Source: Marthasterias glacialis
Taxonomy: Eukaryota; Echinodermata; Asteroidea; Forcipulatida; Asteriidae
Length of the DNA: 64,000 nt
Reading direction: 5' to 3'
NCBI GenBank assembly: GCA_911728455.2
Contig: OU452224.1
Location: forward strand, 2,666,001 to 2,730,000
Shown piece after piece: positions 44,901-58,119 of this stretch. Position 1 is the stretch's first letter. Each line of letters starts with the position of its first letter. Under the pieces are notes generated by a model. The model was given only the letters and a program-made list of their open reading frames with translations, was not told the origin of the DNA and searched no databases. Made by a program: the position numbers and the translations under genes.

Positions 44901-47767
44901 TTCTACCCATAGCGTCTCTGTGCCAGTTTTAAACCACACAATTCCTGGAAGTTTTCAAAGCATACATTCAATGAAGAGGGTAGAAGTTATTTTAGAAGGT
45001 GGGAATTCCTTCTCGTTGACGGATCTCTCCGTCAGCTTCATCCGCCATTTTGTTTTCTGTATAGTGAAACTCTTTAACTCACATGATGTAGTGTAATTAC
45101 GCCGTACGGGCTGCAGCCTTCATTCAGAGATGCTACGGAAAAGTGCATATCACGACTGCAAATAAAAGCAGTCAATAGTAGATTGCACCTTACCCAGATT
45201 CCCAACTGATTTAATAATATTACACTTTTTGACAAGTTCAGGTGGGGAGTTTGCCCATTGGGAGTCATGTACGCCTGGAATCCTGCCTACCAATTGAACT
45301 ACTTAAAGAACCTGGGCGCCAGTGTGTAAATATATCCAGGTTTTTAATAAAGGTGATATCTATATACAGAAGCAATCAACTGTTGAACGCTAATTGACAT
45401 TCAAATGATGTATTGGTCTAAATTGATACCCAAAACAAAAACAGCAACAGCGGACGTTATGAAATCAGTGATGTTGACGTCACTGTTTCCTTCTTCTGCA
45501 AAGTATTTACACTCTTGCAAGCTCACATTCAGAAAATGGGCCAATGCAGCTTACCGCTTTGTCCTCGCTCCATATAAATGATATATATTGTCCCAGAGAG
45601 TTTCCAGTTTCAACTGGCTCAAATTCTGCAGTTGTGCTCGGCAAAGTATGTCTTTCAATGTATCGAATCATTCTTGGTTCGTACGAAACTGCGCAAGATC
45701 ATTTTACATAAGCGCGGGAAGCGCCTGGCACATTGTGAACAAGCTATTCTTGTTCCTATCACATTGAATCTAAAATAACGTTTTACTTCGTATTTTTTAT
45801 GCACGTTTGTATAGAGGTGTTTTCACTTCGCAATACACATTCTGTATCAGTTCATTTATTTTTAAAGACACCACTGTTGCTTTGAAGAAGGTTTTTTATT
45901 TGAATGGTCTAAATTTCAAGAAACTTAAACAAATATTTACTTTTGAGTAATTATGCTAAAGTATGTTTCAATGAAAACAGCGTAGAATATTGTTAAAGGC
46001 GCGCGTCGTTTTTTCACTTGGCGCCATTCTTAATCCTCTTGCACGCGAATGAAGATCAACTTTACACGAATTAAAATTTCGTCAGCACTTTTTAGGACAG
46101 ATATTTCCCCATTATTTTCGATAACCATCAAAACTATACCACATATTTAAAGGTGTGCAATAATTACCAAAACTCTAGGCCTTTTTCGAGTATTTAAAAT
46201 CTCTCTGGAAATGGAAGAGGTATCAAACCACGAGTCGTTTAATTCCAGTAAGCCAATCTTATTTACAGATACTGTAATACGAGCACGGAGCAGGAAATTA
46301 GAAAACAGTAACCTAGTCACGAGATTAAACGCCTTTAACAAAATCGTCCGGGAATTGGACTCCGGATTCGTGCTAACTGAATAGGGAATATGAATTAAAT
46401 GAGAGACTAAAGTATTGACTCCATTCTTGTAACATCTTCCCGTCTTTCATTCAATAATCGTGTACGTATGACGGGAGAAACTGGCGGACGTTTCTTTAAA
46501 TGCACAGAAACGAGGTTGTTATCAATGGATATCGTGGTTGGGTACGGAAGCGCAAAAGGACCAGCTTTGTTGTCATGTTTGAGAGTCTAAATTAAGCACG
46601 GAAAAATACATGGGACAAACTCTTAACATTCAGATCACGTACAGTACAGGGGGCTTCCTGACACCACAGTGGTTTCTCAATTACAAAGACAAGAAACGAG
46701 TAGATGGGTTTACAACAGTTTGTTATTGTTATAAAACGGAAGATGAATCACTGTTAAAGATTAATGGTTTGGTAAACAAAGCTGAATGATTTTCTCATTA
46801 AGTTCCAGAAGAGTTCAGTTATAAACAATATTTTGGAGAACACATATATAATTCTGCGTAATGGCCTTACTAAAGATGTTATGTGATTGTATTTGAGTTA
46901 GTGTGAAGTAGCTATAATGGGTTTCTGTGTGATTTTGCTTGCCTTTTGAAGGACTGGTGGTGGTGTTCATTTTTACTGTATGTACCTATTGTGGTAAAGT
47001 TGCGAATGGTTCAGTGGAACTCGCCTTGACTGTGTTGGTAACGGGTTTGCAATCTGTATCAAACATTTGACTATTAAAAAGTATACATTTGGTTTTGGAA
47101 AAGAGTTGAGAATCACTAATGTATGTATGTTGTACGGTGGCCATTTTGTTGACGTGTTGTTCGTTTTAACATCGTTGTTGATGAAATGATGCTATATCCG
47201 GGTCTTATACACTTACTTTCCAAAGATGACAATTGAGAGTCTGTTGCAAGGCGTCCTCCCCTGCTCAGCATAATGTTCACCAATCTTCAGTGAGCTAGTT
47301 TTACCAATGTCACACAAATCCCTATAGACGCTACGAGGCACCTGGAACGGCTTGAAGACGGCATTGTATAAGTCCCTTTCTTCTCGTGTAAACTGGACGG
47401 GTCGGACCTGATACCCAAGGTACCCAGCATGGCAGATGTTGAGAAGGCAGAAGACGAGATTCCAGGCGAAAACATCCATGGCACAGATGTAGAGTAAACC
47501 CCAGAGGGACAACGTGAGGAAACCGATGCTCAGGAAAGCGTGCATGACAAACATGGCAGCGAAGCCCGTGGATGGAGCAAGGTAGCCCAAGACGAAGAGC
47601 AGACATGCCACTTGGAAGACGATGCTCTGGATGGGCTCCCAAAGACCGGTGCATCCCGGCCCGGGTAGGACCGCATCCACACCTGGTGACACCCCAGTCC
47701 ATGGAAAAGTTGTTGGGGTGAAGATGTCACCAGGGGTCGGAACAGTTGACCCGGACAGTAGCAACAT
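38931..47767 (-). CDS. POPDC-B: second Popeye domain-containing protein, tandem paralogue of POPDC-A
   Basis: Coding exons on the - strand are 47767-47217, 44317-44206 and 39398 to 38931 (or 39002 if spliced). Junctions are GT-AG, in phases 2 and 0, identical to POPDC-A. ATG 47767 is the first Met of the exon after an in-frame TGA, with A at -3. Read through, the protein is 376 residues. Three membrane helices are at about 48-65, 68-93 and 99-119. The Popeye domain has VRPVQF (121-126), VFKPFQVPR (137-145), GEHYAEQGRT (163-172), FLHNI, the canonical FLDSPEW (202-208) and FQVT (220-223), CRYMCWQR, ITKKLYLL and DIRLPS (282-287). The long Pro/Thr-rich N-terminus (1-47) has no N-glycosylation sequon, unlike POPDC-A. 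A strong donor (ATG|GTAAGA) at 39002/39001 suggests the real C-terminus may lie in a further exon to the left; the 22 residues after it look non-coding. Confidence 0.88.
39399..44205 (-). other. POPDC-B intron 2 with a CACTG-ended MITE
   Basis: A 4.8-kb intron with donor GTGAGA and acceptor CCTTTAG. It contains a hairpin MITE at 41568-41735, a G-run near 40632, and a duplicated TGTAGCAAGCATG near 42750-42780. The short frames on either strand are not supported as genes. Confidence 0.75.
41568..41735. mobile_element. 168-bp hairpin MITE with CACTGCAAAAA termini
   Basis: The left arm begins CACTGCAAAAATGGGGTGTT and the reverse complement of the right arm begins CACTGCAAAAACTGGGGTGT. They remain alignable for about 72 bp, including GATTCTC...GGTATCTATAT and GACAACACC. 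Only about 25 bp separates the arms. CACTG ends suggest the EnSpm/CACTA group; a TT dinucleotide flanks both sides and could be a 2-bp target duplication. There is no coding capacity. Confidence 0.8.
44318..47216 (-). other. POPDC-B intron 1
   Basis: A 2.9-kb intron with donor GTAAGT and acceptor TTTACAG. It contains a 17-base G-run (44658-44674) and a small hairpin TGACGGATCTCTCCGTCA (about 45018-45035). Nothing else is recognised. Confidence 0.75.
44658..44674 (+). repeat. 17-base poly-G tract
   Basis: An uninterrupted G-run, preceded by GGGGCTGGT, in POPDC-B intron 1. It lies on the strand opposite the transcript, so the pre-mRNA carries poly-C and the template strand carries poly-G. Confidence 0.9.
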
Positions 47768-47841
47768 TTTCAGGCTTCCCTCAATGGCTTTCTGTAGTGC
47801 AGTCTTTCCCGGTGTTTTCCACTTTCAGGATGAATGATTAT
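47768..47841 (-). other. POPDC-B 5' UTR part of first coding exon, with splice acceptor
   Basis: Reading on the - strand, a pyrimidine-rich tract CACCTCTTTTCTTTCCACAC ends in AG at 47843-47842. The exon would begin at 47841, 74 bases before the ATG. The in-frame TGA lies within these bases. This implies at least one upstream non-coding exon to the right of 47841, which I could not locate. Confidence 0.55.
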
Positions 47842-50800
47842 CTGTGTGGAAAGAAAAGAGGTGAAGGAATCACTTGCCCACTTTATATATTTCGTTTTGA
47901 AATACCGGGTGATGATCGATACCTTTAAAAGATGAACCCGTCTTTAATACAGTTGTTGACAAAACGCATATAAAAAGAGCCCATATTATAATAATTAGTT
48001 TTCAGGCATTGCGATGCATTGTCACCCTCTGTTAATGTTGCAATGTTACCGGTATTAGGTTGATTTATTAGGAAGATCCATCGGGTGTCCATAGGCCTCG
48101 AGATGTCTCCTGGCCACAGCTGGCAAGACACGTATCACTCATGTCAATTAAACATACAGTTCAGTAAGTCCTTTAAAATCTTCCCACATCTCCGCACTTA
48201 CACAAGATGAGTGTCAAAACAAATTGAAAACTGACAGAAGAGTTGTGTTTTCCACACGCTGCGCCGGTTGGTTCTCTCACTTTACCAACTCAAAGCCAAT
48301 TGGCAATTATCTCTTAGAAGAGCCCGGGGGAGATAAAATCTCGGAACACTTATTTCTCGTGTCTAGTCTTCATGCTCAACACAAGGATGAATTGTGATAT
48401 CAATTATCATTCAGCGTTGTCTACATTTTCTTTACCAGGAGGTGGCATGGGGTGGGGTGGGTGAGGGTAATGACACCACATCAATATACTTCAGGGTCAG
48501 AGTTGACTCAGGCTCTGGTCAAAATCACCTGGATTCTCCTGGACTCGGATCTGAACCAGGTTATTGCAAAACGTAGGCCTATACAAAATCTCATGATATG
48601 TTTTGAATACACCATAACATAATAAATCAGTGCTGGATCTTTCATATTTTAAACGTATAGCTGCTTATGATTTGCAACCTATTTTGAGCCATGTTTAAAT
48701 TTACTCACAAGTACAGTACACAATGTTGACCATTTTGGGGTTAATATTAATAAAACCAAACAATTTCACTCAGTGTAGATCCATATTCTTCTTCGTGTAT
48801 GCGTCTTGCTGTCTGGACTCCACCATTATTCTCTTGTAGAGTTAAATGTTAACCCTCGATCCTTGAAACCAATCATCTTCAGCACACAAACCTAAACTTT
48901 GCGTGGACTTTGGTAGAGGCACTTGGGGTTTGATCCTTACAGACGTATGGAGTTTTATCAGCAGCGATTAATTTCAGGCGGGCACTCTGTACCCTATACT
49001 TAACAAATGTCAATTGTCAAACCGTAATGGTTGGTTTATTTTGTGAAATTGATGGGCTTTAGAAGTGAAGAGTATAAGTTTTTCGTTTAAAGTGCTTTGT
49101 TTAAGCACAGAATGTGGATAAGCCAGCGTCAAAGTTTATAACGGGTATTTCATATCATTTTATATTAAGACTTGCGCTCAGCCCCCATCTTCCTCTTTGT
49201 TCTAAAAGGAAAGGTGATGACAATGTTTAACGTTAAAATGAGTTGGGGAAGACCGGTGAAAATGTGCAACATCTTTTCACATAATTATTTCCCTGCTGTG
49301 TGCCACGGCCTTGGTATAGGGCCGCTTTGAGGCACAAAGGTTTGCTCTAAACGGATACAGAAAACAAGTAACTTCATGTCAAGCAAAGGTGTTGAAATCT
49401 TAAAGTTGTATATTTTCTTGCATAGGCATATATATAGGACCAATTTCAAAGAGCTACTTTAGCGTACATATTGTTACAATCAGTAGAATCCTCTTGTTGT
49501 TAAGGCTGTTTTGTTTTATTTTATAGCAAAGATTCATGTATAACTTTGCTGCTTCCCTATCTTACGTACCCTGGTTTTCGAAGCTCTATACCTTTACACA
49601 CTGACTACTTCCGAAATAGAAATTATCATCAGGCAAGCAAGCAACGTTAACCTTTCTTGTACATTACTGGTACCAGAGGAATAGAATATTCTCTCTTTTT
49701 CACCATACCTAAAATATTTAACCTACTTTCATAATGTGGAGCTCTTAGTCCAACTGGAATTCCATTTTATCAAAGACCGGCATCTTGGAATATAATATGT
49801 AGAGCCGAGATAGTGTTTTTACTATGGATGGCGCTTCGTTGTCATAGTTACCTATAGAGATAATTCCACGGAACTGGACTCCCTGCCCTATATCTAGCTA
49901 CAGTCGAAACAACGCTTGGTTGCGTGAAAAGAAACGTAGTAGCTCCTCAGAAATTTCTACAGAACGTTTCATGCAGAAACCCTTCTTTACATTATTTATT
50001 GAGAAATGTCTTTCAGGGATAGCATATTAGTTCTGTGGAGTATAGACAATCCTGTGCTCAACAGTGTGCTGGTTCCCTCAGGGAAGCATACACGCAATAT
50101 TCATTACATGGTGCCTTGGCACTGGTAGCCTTTTTCTGAGGTGTAACATTTAAAAGTAAAATGTAGCTCCTCATAGGGATAGTTTCTTACATGTTTGTGT
50201 CAATTTCACACATAACAAGAAAGAAACATCCGTCGTCATTTTTAAAGGATTTATATTAGGTATATTTTAAATTGAGACCGCGTATTGTGTTGAAATGGCG
50301 CCCTCTGTTGGTTGCTAGTAAAATTATGCAATGTGATATCTTCGAACCCCTTTGGACTTGCTACTAAATTGACTTATTAATGTAACTTGTCAAAAACAGT
50401 CAGACAGTGATTTCCCATGACTATTTAGGATTTACCCAATTTCACAGGTAATTTACATGGTCAAACCGCTGAGAGGTGTGACACTGAATTAATCTCATTG
50501 ATTTATGACCAGTGAGGGAACGATAAGAGCACGGTCAAATAGGAGTTGGTCAGAATTTTACCGGTGAAATTAAATCAGTTCAACTAATAATGTGTGACAA
50601 ATAGTTTCTTCGTAAAACATATGTGGTGTAATAATTAACTACATTTTACATAACTTTACTTTTGCGATTTATATTTTCACCTTTTCCATAACAGGAATCC
50701 ATTGTAATACTAAGCGGGAAAAACTTTACGATAAATAACCTCACCAACAAGTCAAAAAATAAGATTTAATCTTCGTAACCGAAATTACAGCAACTGTCTA

Positions 50801-53800
50801 TAAGCCGAATTGATACACTTTCAGCAAAACTTTCGCTCAGTCTTTTAATACGATTTTCTAAGAAGTCTCTCAAAACACACAAAAACACGGGTCTGTAAGT
50901 CCTGATTTAGTATAATTTGGTTGGCAAGGTAACGAAGGAACGTCAATAGAGCCATTTGAGCGGTTTTTTTCCTTCGTGCCATCAGCAACGTCACTGTTCT
51001 CCGGTGTGGAATCACCCAACGTTTGTTTAAAAAAAATGGAATTGTACCTTTTACTTTGTTGTTAAAATAAATCTTGAGGTATTCGGATATGAATTCATGT
51101 ACAAAATCAACACAAATAGTCTGTGAGTTAATTCCAGATATTATAATTACTCTTCGAAAATAAAATATTCGAATTGAGTCTACTTTTTAAGCAGTTGAGT
51201 GTTCCGGAGTTTGATTGTTGCTTCCAGGTTTGACTTGTTATAAAAAGACAGACTAGTAATTTACATTATTTTACGCATGCAGCAGCATCAAAAGACGTAT
51301 ACAGCTATCATTGTGTGCATGCAATAATTTAGAAGGTGTCTGGATATGTCAGAGTAGCTACAGGCCTACTTAAAAAAATACTTAAATAAGTAAGTGGCGT
51401 TTGTGAACAATTTATTCGATTCCAAGTAATGGGATCTACATATACATGCACACTTATCAGATTACAAAACAATTTGCCAGTCACGACATGATGCCGATGT
51501 ATCCGAATATGAGTTCGAGTACGTGTATTCGAGTGATGCTGTTTCGATTCCATAAGAATGTTAGTCAAATCTTGAGAGATTATCACAGGTGATTTCATCA
51601 CTGAGCATTACGTTTGTCTCTTCACTTCAATTACATTATGTTTTATAATAAGGAGGTTAAATTCTTAAACATGTGACCACGTGAATCAGCAGTCCCGTTT
51701 ATTAGAATTGTAATTTCTTTTGATCTGTCTTTGATTGAATTTGTTTTAACTTCCTTGGGTATATAAATCATCAAGTAAACTCATTATTCATGTTAGTCTC
51801 CTATTCGTCCTTGTACATGGATGTGAGGACGTTACACAAAGAAACACGCAAACAACTTGATACACTAATAACGCATTTACTGATTCTTGTTTCATAATTC
51901 TCTTCAGTTGTTTATTTTTTAGATTTAACTCAAATTTTGAAAAACGGTCAAATTATATCAGCAAAGAGAACTGTTAATAACTGTAACGACAAAAAAAAGG
52001 TAAATATGTCAAAGACACCTCACCACTGATTTGTGTATTGATAATAAACGCATTAATAACATAAGTAAGGATGGCACGGTATATTAATAAGTTAAGTGAG
52101 TTAGAAACAAGCAACAGACAGTTTGGCCTGCACTAACACATTCTCTTATTCTAGCCATTGCTATTAATATTGTATTCAGCAAACCACGCAAAATCGAAAT
52201 ATAATACGCGTGGAACATTGCATTCCATCAAAATGCATTATTAAAAATGTCTTTACGCATGATCTTTGGCATGACTGAAAAAACAATCGTTGCAACAATT
52301 TTCCAACCTCTGAAAATGTGGATTAAATCAACAATTCATTGTGAGAAAACATGTAATTCGCTTGCAAGTCGTTTATAGTGTCAACAAGGCTCCCCGCTCC
52401 ATGAAGCACATCAGATTATACATTAATGTATGTTTTGTCAGTACTGACATCATTGTAATTAGTCACTGGCTTATTGGTTTTCTGAAATGTTTTCAAAATT
52501 GTAATCAAAAAAGATTTTACTTGACAAGTCCCCCGTTGTACACATTCTTCAGGACTTGTTTTTACGTACCTGGTAAAATGCACTGTCAGCCAACGTCCAA
52601 CTTACTGCTTCAGACTATGACACTCATCATTGAACTATGATCGTCTGGTCTATATACAATCATGATTTCTCTCCTCACACGACGTTGCTTTCCCCCCAAA
52701 TCCTTTCGTTTCCTGCGCTCAGTGTATACCCTCAGTCAATAAGAGAAATGAAAAACAAACCGCGATAAAGCATTGAACCTTCACCCCTTCTCTCCCCACG
52801 CGGTTGTTCATTAAAGATGCTCTCCTTACAACATCCTTATGTGACTGCTCAACGCTGTCACTGATGGTTTTCAGTTGATAGTGATGGGTCTCACTGATAC
52901 TAGTTAAGCAAATATTGTGGTTTCTTCCCCTATCCCGCTGTTCTCATAATGTCGAAGCTGTAGAGATACAGCCAATGCAGATTGCTTCTGCATATTCACT
53001 CTAGAGTATGCAGTTGCTATGGGAAGTATTTAGATAATCTCAGATGCGGCTGACTGCTAGAGACGAACAGTCGTTTAACCAATTATATTTGGTTTTCCTT
53101 CTCGGCCAAGCTCTGCATTCCACGATCGCACCGACCCTTGCCCCTTAATGTCACGGTGACTTCAGAAAACAAATATCAACAATTGCAAGCCTGGGAAATT
53201 CGTTCAGTTTCCCGCTTTTCTTATGCTTAAAAAAGTTTTTAATTATTGACGTCATTGCCTCGAAAACCATAATATGAGATAGCCTCAAACTGTCCCCGAA
53301 CCTCACCGGAAGCGGCGTGGAGTGTGAACGCCAGGGAATTGAACCTCAATCAGTAGAGGTTTCACTCTTGTGAGGATACACGAGGTATACTCAAGTGAGA
53401 TGGACAGAGGGTATGGGGGAACGACACGCTTGACCCGGGGAGCAGCTTATCAGATCAATTTTCAAATCACTGCGAGCGCAACTTGACATTTTCACTGCCG
53501 TTTCTTTAAAACTAAAATTGTTTGGCTAGTTGCTGGTTGGCAAGTTCGACAAATACGTTAAGCCCGCTAGTATGCAAGCTTCCATCATTGTGCGTTTCAA
53601 ACTGAAACCTGGGCTTCAAGAGTATATCATTCACAACCAGAATCTTCTAGAACCAGGAATTTAGTTCTAGAAACTCAACTGTAAATTTGAATTCAAGTTG
53701 TTAGACAGGTCAATATTAAGTTACTGGAAGTTAACATTTATAATTGGTACTACTAAGTAAAATTACCACTTACCGTATATTAAATGTGTTACAAGATAAC

Positions 53801-56800
53801 ACGTCTTCTGTGTCTAAATACATTGAAATCTTACACCCAGTGTAGTAGTAGTCGAATACTATTTTCGGCCCAAAGTTTGTCAGAGAATCGATTATCTTGC
53901 CAGGGCTCACTCATATCATGAACTTGACAAGCCACTTCTGCTTGCACTTTTGTGCATAAGTTGGACTAACTGAAGATTGACTCCCTACAAAGTTAATACA
54001 TGATAGCTCGACCTGGGATGCACTACGTGGGGAGTTCATCGTTCTTCAGCCGTGTGATCGCCCTCCTTGGTACGGTACATTGAATAACCGCAAGGGACGT
54101 CAATCTGCCAAACGGTTACCGCGTTCCCCCCTCGCACGGCAAGATGTGACAGGCTCACAGCCCAGTCTGCCGAATCAAACAGGATTAAAGTATGCCCACT
54201 CCCTCGAAGAGGGATCTGCGACTCTGAAACTGTGAAATAAAGAGGATGAGGGGATTGTGGGACGACTCGGGCAAGATATCATTTGGGGGGCTTTGGAGAT
54301 TTCACGAGGATTTTAACGATGGGCCATTGACTTAAGACCGAGCTTCAGCAGTGTCGATTATTACATTTTCCTGTTGTACGCTAACTCTAAGACTGAGACT
54401 TTAAAGGTGATCCTGGTGGATGTTAAAATGATGACATAGCTATAACGAGTTTTCATCATTAGCTTAACAGGTGAAGCCATAACAAAGTGCTATTTTGTCT
54501 TGAAAGAATGCTGATGAAATTAAAGAATTATGTCAAGCATTAAAAGTTCTGGTCGAAGTAAATTGATTGCATTTTCCGTTACATTAACTTTTAAGTGTGT
54601 TCACCTTGATCGTATTTCTCGGCAATTGAAATTCCATCTCTTAAAGTATGTCTTTTTTCTTTCATGGCGGTCGCTTGAAAAATTTTCAAATTTGCCTTAA
54701 CAATTTGGCAGACTGAACTTTTTAGAGGCTGTAATTTTAGACGTCATTACACGAAACTGTCTCCTGTACGGACATTATTTTTCAAATCAAGTTTGGGTTC
54801 AACACTAACTTTATAAAACAGATATAAGTTTGTTTTACTTTTACGATGTTTTTTTGTTTATTTGTATCACACTTTCCTCCACATATTGAAACATTAATAT
54901 TCATTGTTAAAAGAAAAAATACTGACGTGCATTTCAGCCTTGTTTTGAGTACATGAATCTGAAACGCAGATGGCGAAAACAAACCTCAACGTCATGATTA
55001 ATAATAAAAAATAAAAAAAATTCAAAAGAGGGCGCTAATGCAAAATCTCACTTCATCAGCTCGGTCAGTGCTCATAGTATCTGCTTAAGTCCACCAGTTT
55101 AATGAACATTAACGCTTTGCGTATCCGTACAATTAAAACATTAATTAATCACCGATTTCCAACTGAATTTTCTATATATTATTGAGATATTCACTTGTCC
55201 TAAGTTTTTGGGACGTACAGTATTTATCTGCAATTTCAAGCGTTGCTTTTTCTTATGGTTGTTCTTTCATTTACTGCTTCAGTATGACGAACAGTGGTGC
55301 TGGTGATAATATGGGATCATTCGGTGTCATTGTCGACCTGCCTAATCAAAGTTTCCAGAGTGGCTTTGTCAGGTATGACCTTTCTTTTCTTCAACTTTTT
55401 GCATTGAAAAACACACCACAGGAGATATTAATAGCGCCCCCTTTTGACTTGCTGAACCATAATTTTGCATTTGGAAGGAACCACTGTGTCGGGGGAATTT
55501 TAAGATCATATACCGTCTTGATAGTGGGTTAACCAGAAGGGGGCCAGTGGCTTGAGCACCACCCCCTTCCCCATCCCCACTCGTAACCCGTAACCCTTGC
55601 CCCTTCCCCCATGTGAGATCGAAGAAGAATCCAGAAATTTGGTTATACAAAATTTGTTTTGTTTTTGAAATTAAAATGTTTGTTGTGCATCACACTGTAA
55701 ACTAACAAGACTGTATGGAATATGCATAAATACCTGATTCACATTATATAGATTACCAGATAATGAACTGAGGAGCAATGAGCCCGGGACCCGTCGGAAA
55801 TACATAAACATCATTTCATTTTGCCTGATGTTGTGCAGTTTTGTGTGCTAAACATTCTTCATGGAAAATTGTCATCAAAAATTCTAAGCTTTGTTTATGT
55901 CATTTTGGATTGAAGTCTATATCTATGATAGACTGAAGTCAATACATGATAGACTATATCGATAACTATATCGTTAAAAAATCTGTAAATCTAGGATCCA
56001 AAAGGGAGGCAGTTCCCATTTTCGCCCTCTGCTGTAGCTGAAAATAAAACTACTTCGTCCCTCAGCGCCTTGAATCACTGCTGTAGCTTTATGAGAGTCC
56101 GCCCTCTTGTGTTTCACATATGCCCTGTTTTCCCTTACAAATTCTCGTTCAGAATTGATTATCAAACAGCCCCTCTGACAACTGGGTTAGATTCATAGAG
56201 TTTTCCTTCATACACGAGTCTCCTGTCACAAATGCAACACATAATCAGTCCAAACTGAAAGACCTAATCGCAAAACGAGTTCCCTCCTCATCAAACCTCT
56301 GGCAGCATACACTGTGTCCATGGCAACAGCACGAATGGAAATTATAAATATCGGCGCAGTTGAAATTACCATTTCGATGACTCTGCATTGGGTTTCGTTC
56401 CTTTCGTTGTATTTCGTAGAATTCTTGTCATGTTTACGTCAGGGTAAGCAGTCGTTGATTGCGTGAAGTAGTGCTTCTTGAAACTTGATGTAATTAAAAG
56501 TGGGCCAATTTGGTGTTCATGTTTCAGAAACTCAATAAGACAGATAATATTACACCGTCGCCTCCTTTAGCCTATATAGTAAGAATAATATGACATTCTA
56601 TGATCTTACGTTTCTTGTTGTTTCCATATTTAAAGTGGGCAGAGTTAGTTTTGAAAATTGGTTAGTGGAAACATGGTTACAGTTCACTTAGGTGTGTCCT
56701 CATTATCCAATGTGGCTGCATACAATACAATAAAATAAATTATAATACACAGATGAAAACTAATAAAGAAAAGACTAACAAAATATCAGATCATTTCCCT

Positions 56801-57776
56801 TACAACATTTGCAGGTAGAAACGGAAGCTACAAGCGAAATATTATAAAAATTATATAACCACCCCATCTCCTTACCTTAATTGGACCTTTTATTTTGGAC
56901 ATGACTTATGCTTAATGTTGTGCTCTGCAATATGATTGAAAAGGTTGACACTAGTTGAAAGTACAATTCAAAGCCCTCCTTAAAATGTCACATCTACCTT
57001 GTATTCAAATCAATGCAACCAAAGCGAGTCTTGACAGGAAATAGTCTGGTATCTTTTTTGATAGCTGTTAATCTCCCCATGCTGAGGTGCAGAACAAGTC
57101 AGAGACGATATTATTCCCCTGTATGATTTTGTCAGATCAGAACACGTACCCATTCCCCTTAGGGTGTTTTTGAGGCTAAAGTTAAGTTTCCTCAAAAAAT
57201 GTGTTTGTCCAAGGGTCACCAACCACCTGCCTGCCCGGCAAAACGAACGGATTCCGGGCGTTCTTGACTGCGGCAAAGTAGATGCCTGGTGTATTTGTTT
57301 ATAAAACGACATCCATCAAAATGAAAATCAATAATGTGCTCCTTACAGCGTATCTTGTGGGTGTACGGAGCACGTTAAAGTCCCCGTTTGATGAGCAGGA
57401 CCTTCTTGACGAGTGATCCAGATTCGTTTCAAATGATCCGTTCCTGACACTTGACAGTAATGTTGAACGTCTCTTCTGGTTTCAAGACGACACGATAAGA
57501 TGGGCCAAAAATAGTTGTTTTACTTTTGTCACGCTTTTATACAGAGCTATACGTATTTTGACAAATGAACTTTGTAGATTTTACGGGAAGCGAAACAGTA
57601 TACTTATCACTGACTCTGCATTTGTATTTTTTTCATGACCATATTGAATATTCAGTGGAACGGTTCAAAGGTTAACATTTGGCGTACATAATCTTCCAGG
57701 GGAAATGCGACGAGAGAGTATCGTTAAAGAGCAAAGCATCCGGTACAGTCAGCTTCTTCCAAATTAGTGCGGTTCC
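47842..57776. other. Non-coding flank upstream of POPDC-B
   Basis: No gene is supported on either strand. A GC-richer patch at about 53080-54330 stands out from AT-rich surroundings and could hold the promoter or a 5' non-coding exon of POPDC-B. The remaining open frames are short and low-complexity. Confidence 0.5.
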
Positions 57777-57779
57777 TTG

Positions 57780-58115
57780 TTTGTATCGGTGCTTTATTAT
57801 AACTTTGCACAGGGAACCAAATTCATGGTCTTTCGCTTTCTTATCCTTTTTTTAATGCCTTTGAAACTGGCTGGCCAAGATTTGTTCTTTTATGTCATGT
57901 GGTTTTATGTATTTACTTGCCACCCTCTTATTTCACTGTTTTCTGTTTTAAACTTTAGTGTTGTTTTTTTCATGTATCTTTTTGCGGCCTTTTATGTGTT
58001 TTGTATTTTTTTAATTGTACATGTTTTATAACTGGGCACCTTTGAAAAACAGTGCTTCACTCAAAGGTTTACCCAGGGTAAATAATAAATAAATAAAAAT
58101 AAAAATAAAAAAGCT
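57780..58115 (+). mobile_element. Probable 3' tail of a non-LTR retrotransposon (LINE)
   Basis: A T-rich stretch (57840-58030) leads into TTTGAAAAACAGTGCTTCAC, then GGTTTACCCAGGGTAAATAA and an A-rich (AAATAAAT/AAAAATA)n tail. A short hairpin-like region plus a simple A-rich tail is typical of CR1/L2-like LINE 3' ends. The 84-residue open frame here (57777-58031) is hydrophobic because of T-richness and I do not call it a gene. Confidence 0.35.
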
Positions 58116-58119
58116 CATT

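Noticed and set aside
47331-47837. Several overlapping frames of 60-123 residues on both strands
   Set aside because: They are other-frame shadows of POPDC-B exon 1, produced by its GC-rich coding sequence.
57777-58031. 84-residue hydrophobic open frame as a membrane protein
   Set aside because: The hydrophobicity comes from a T-rich stretch, and the sequence continues into a retrotransposon-like A-rich tail.
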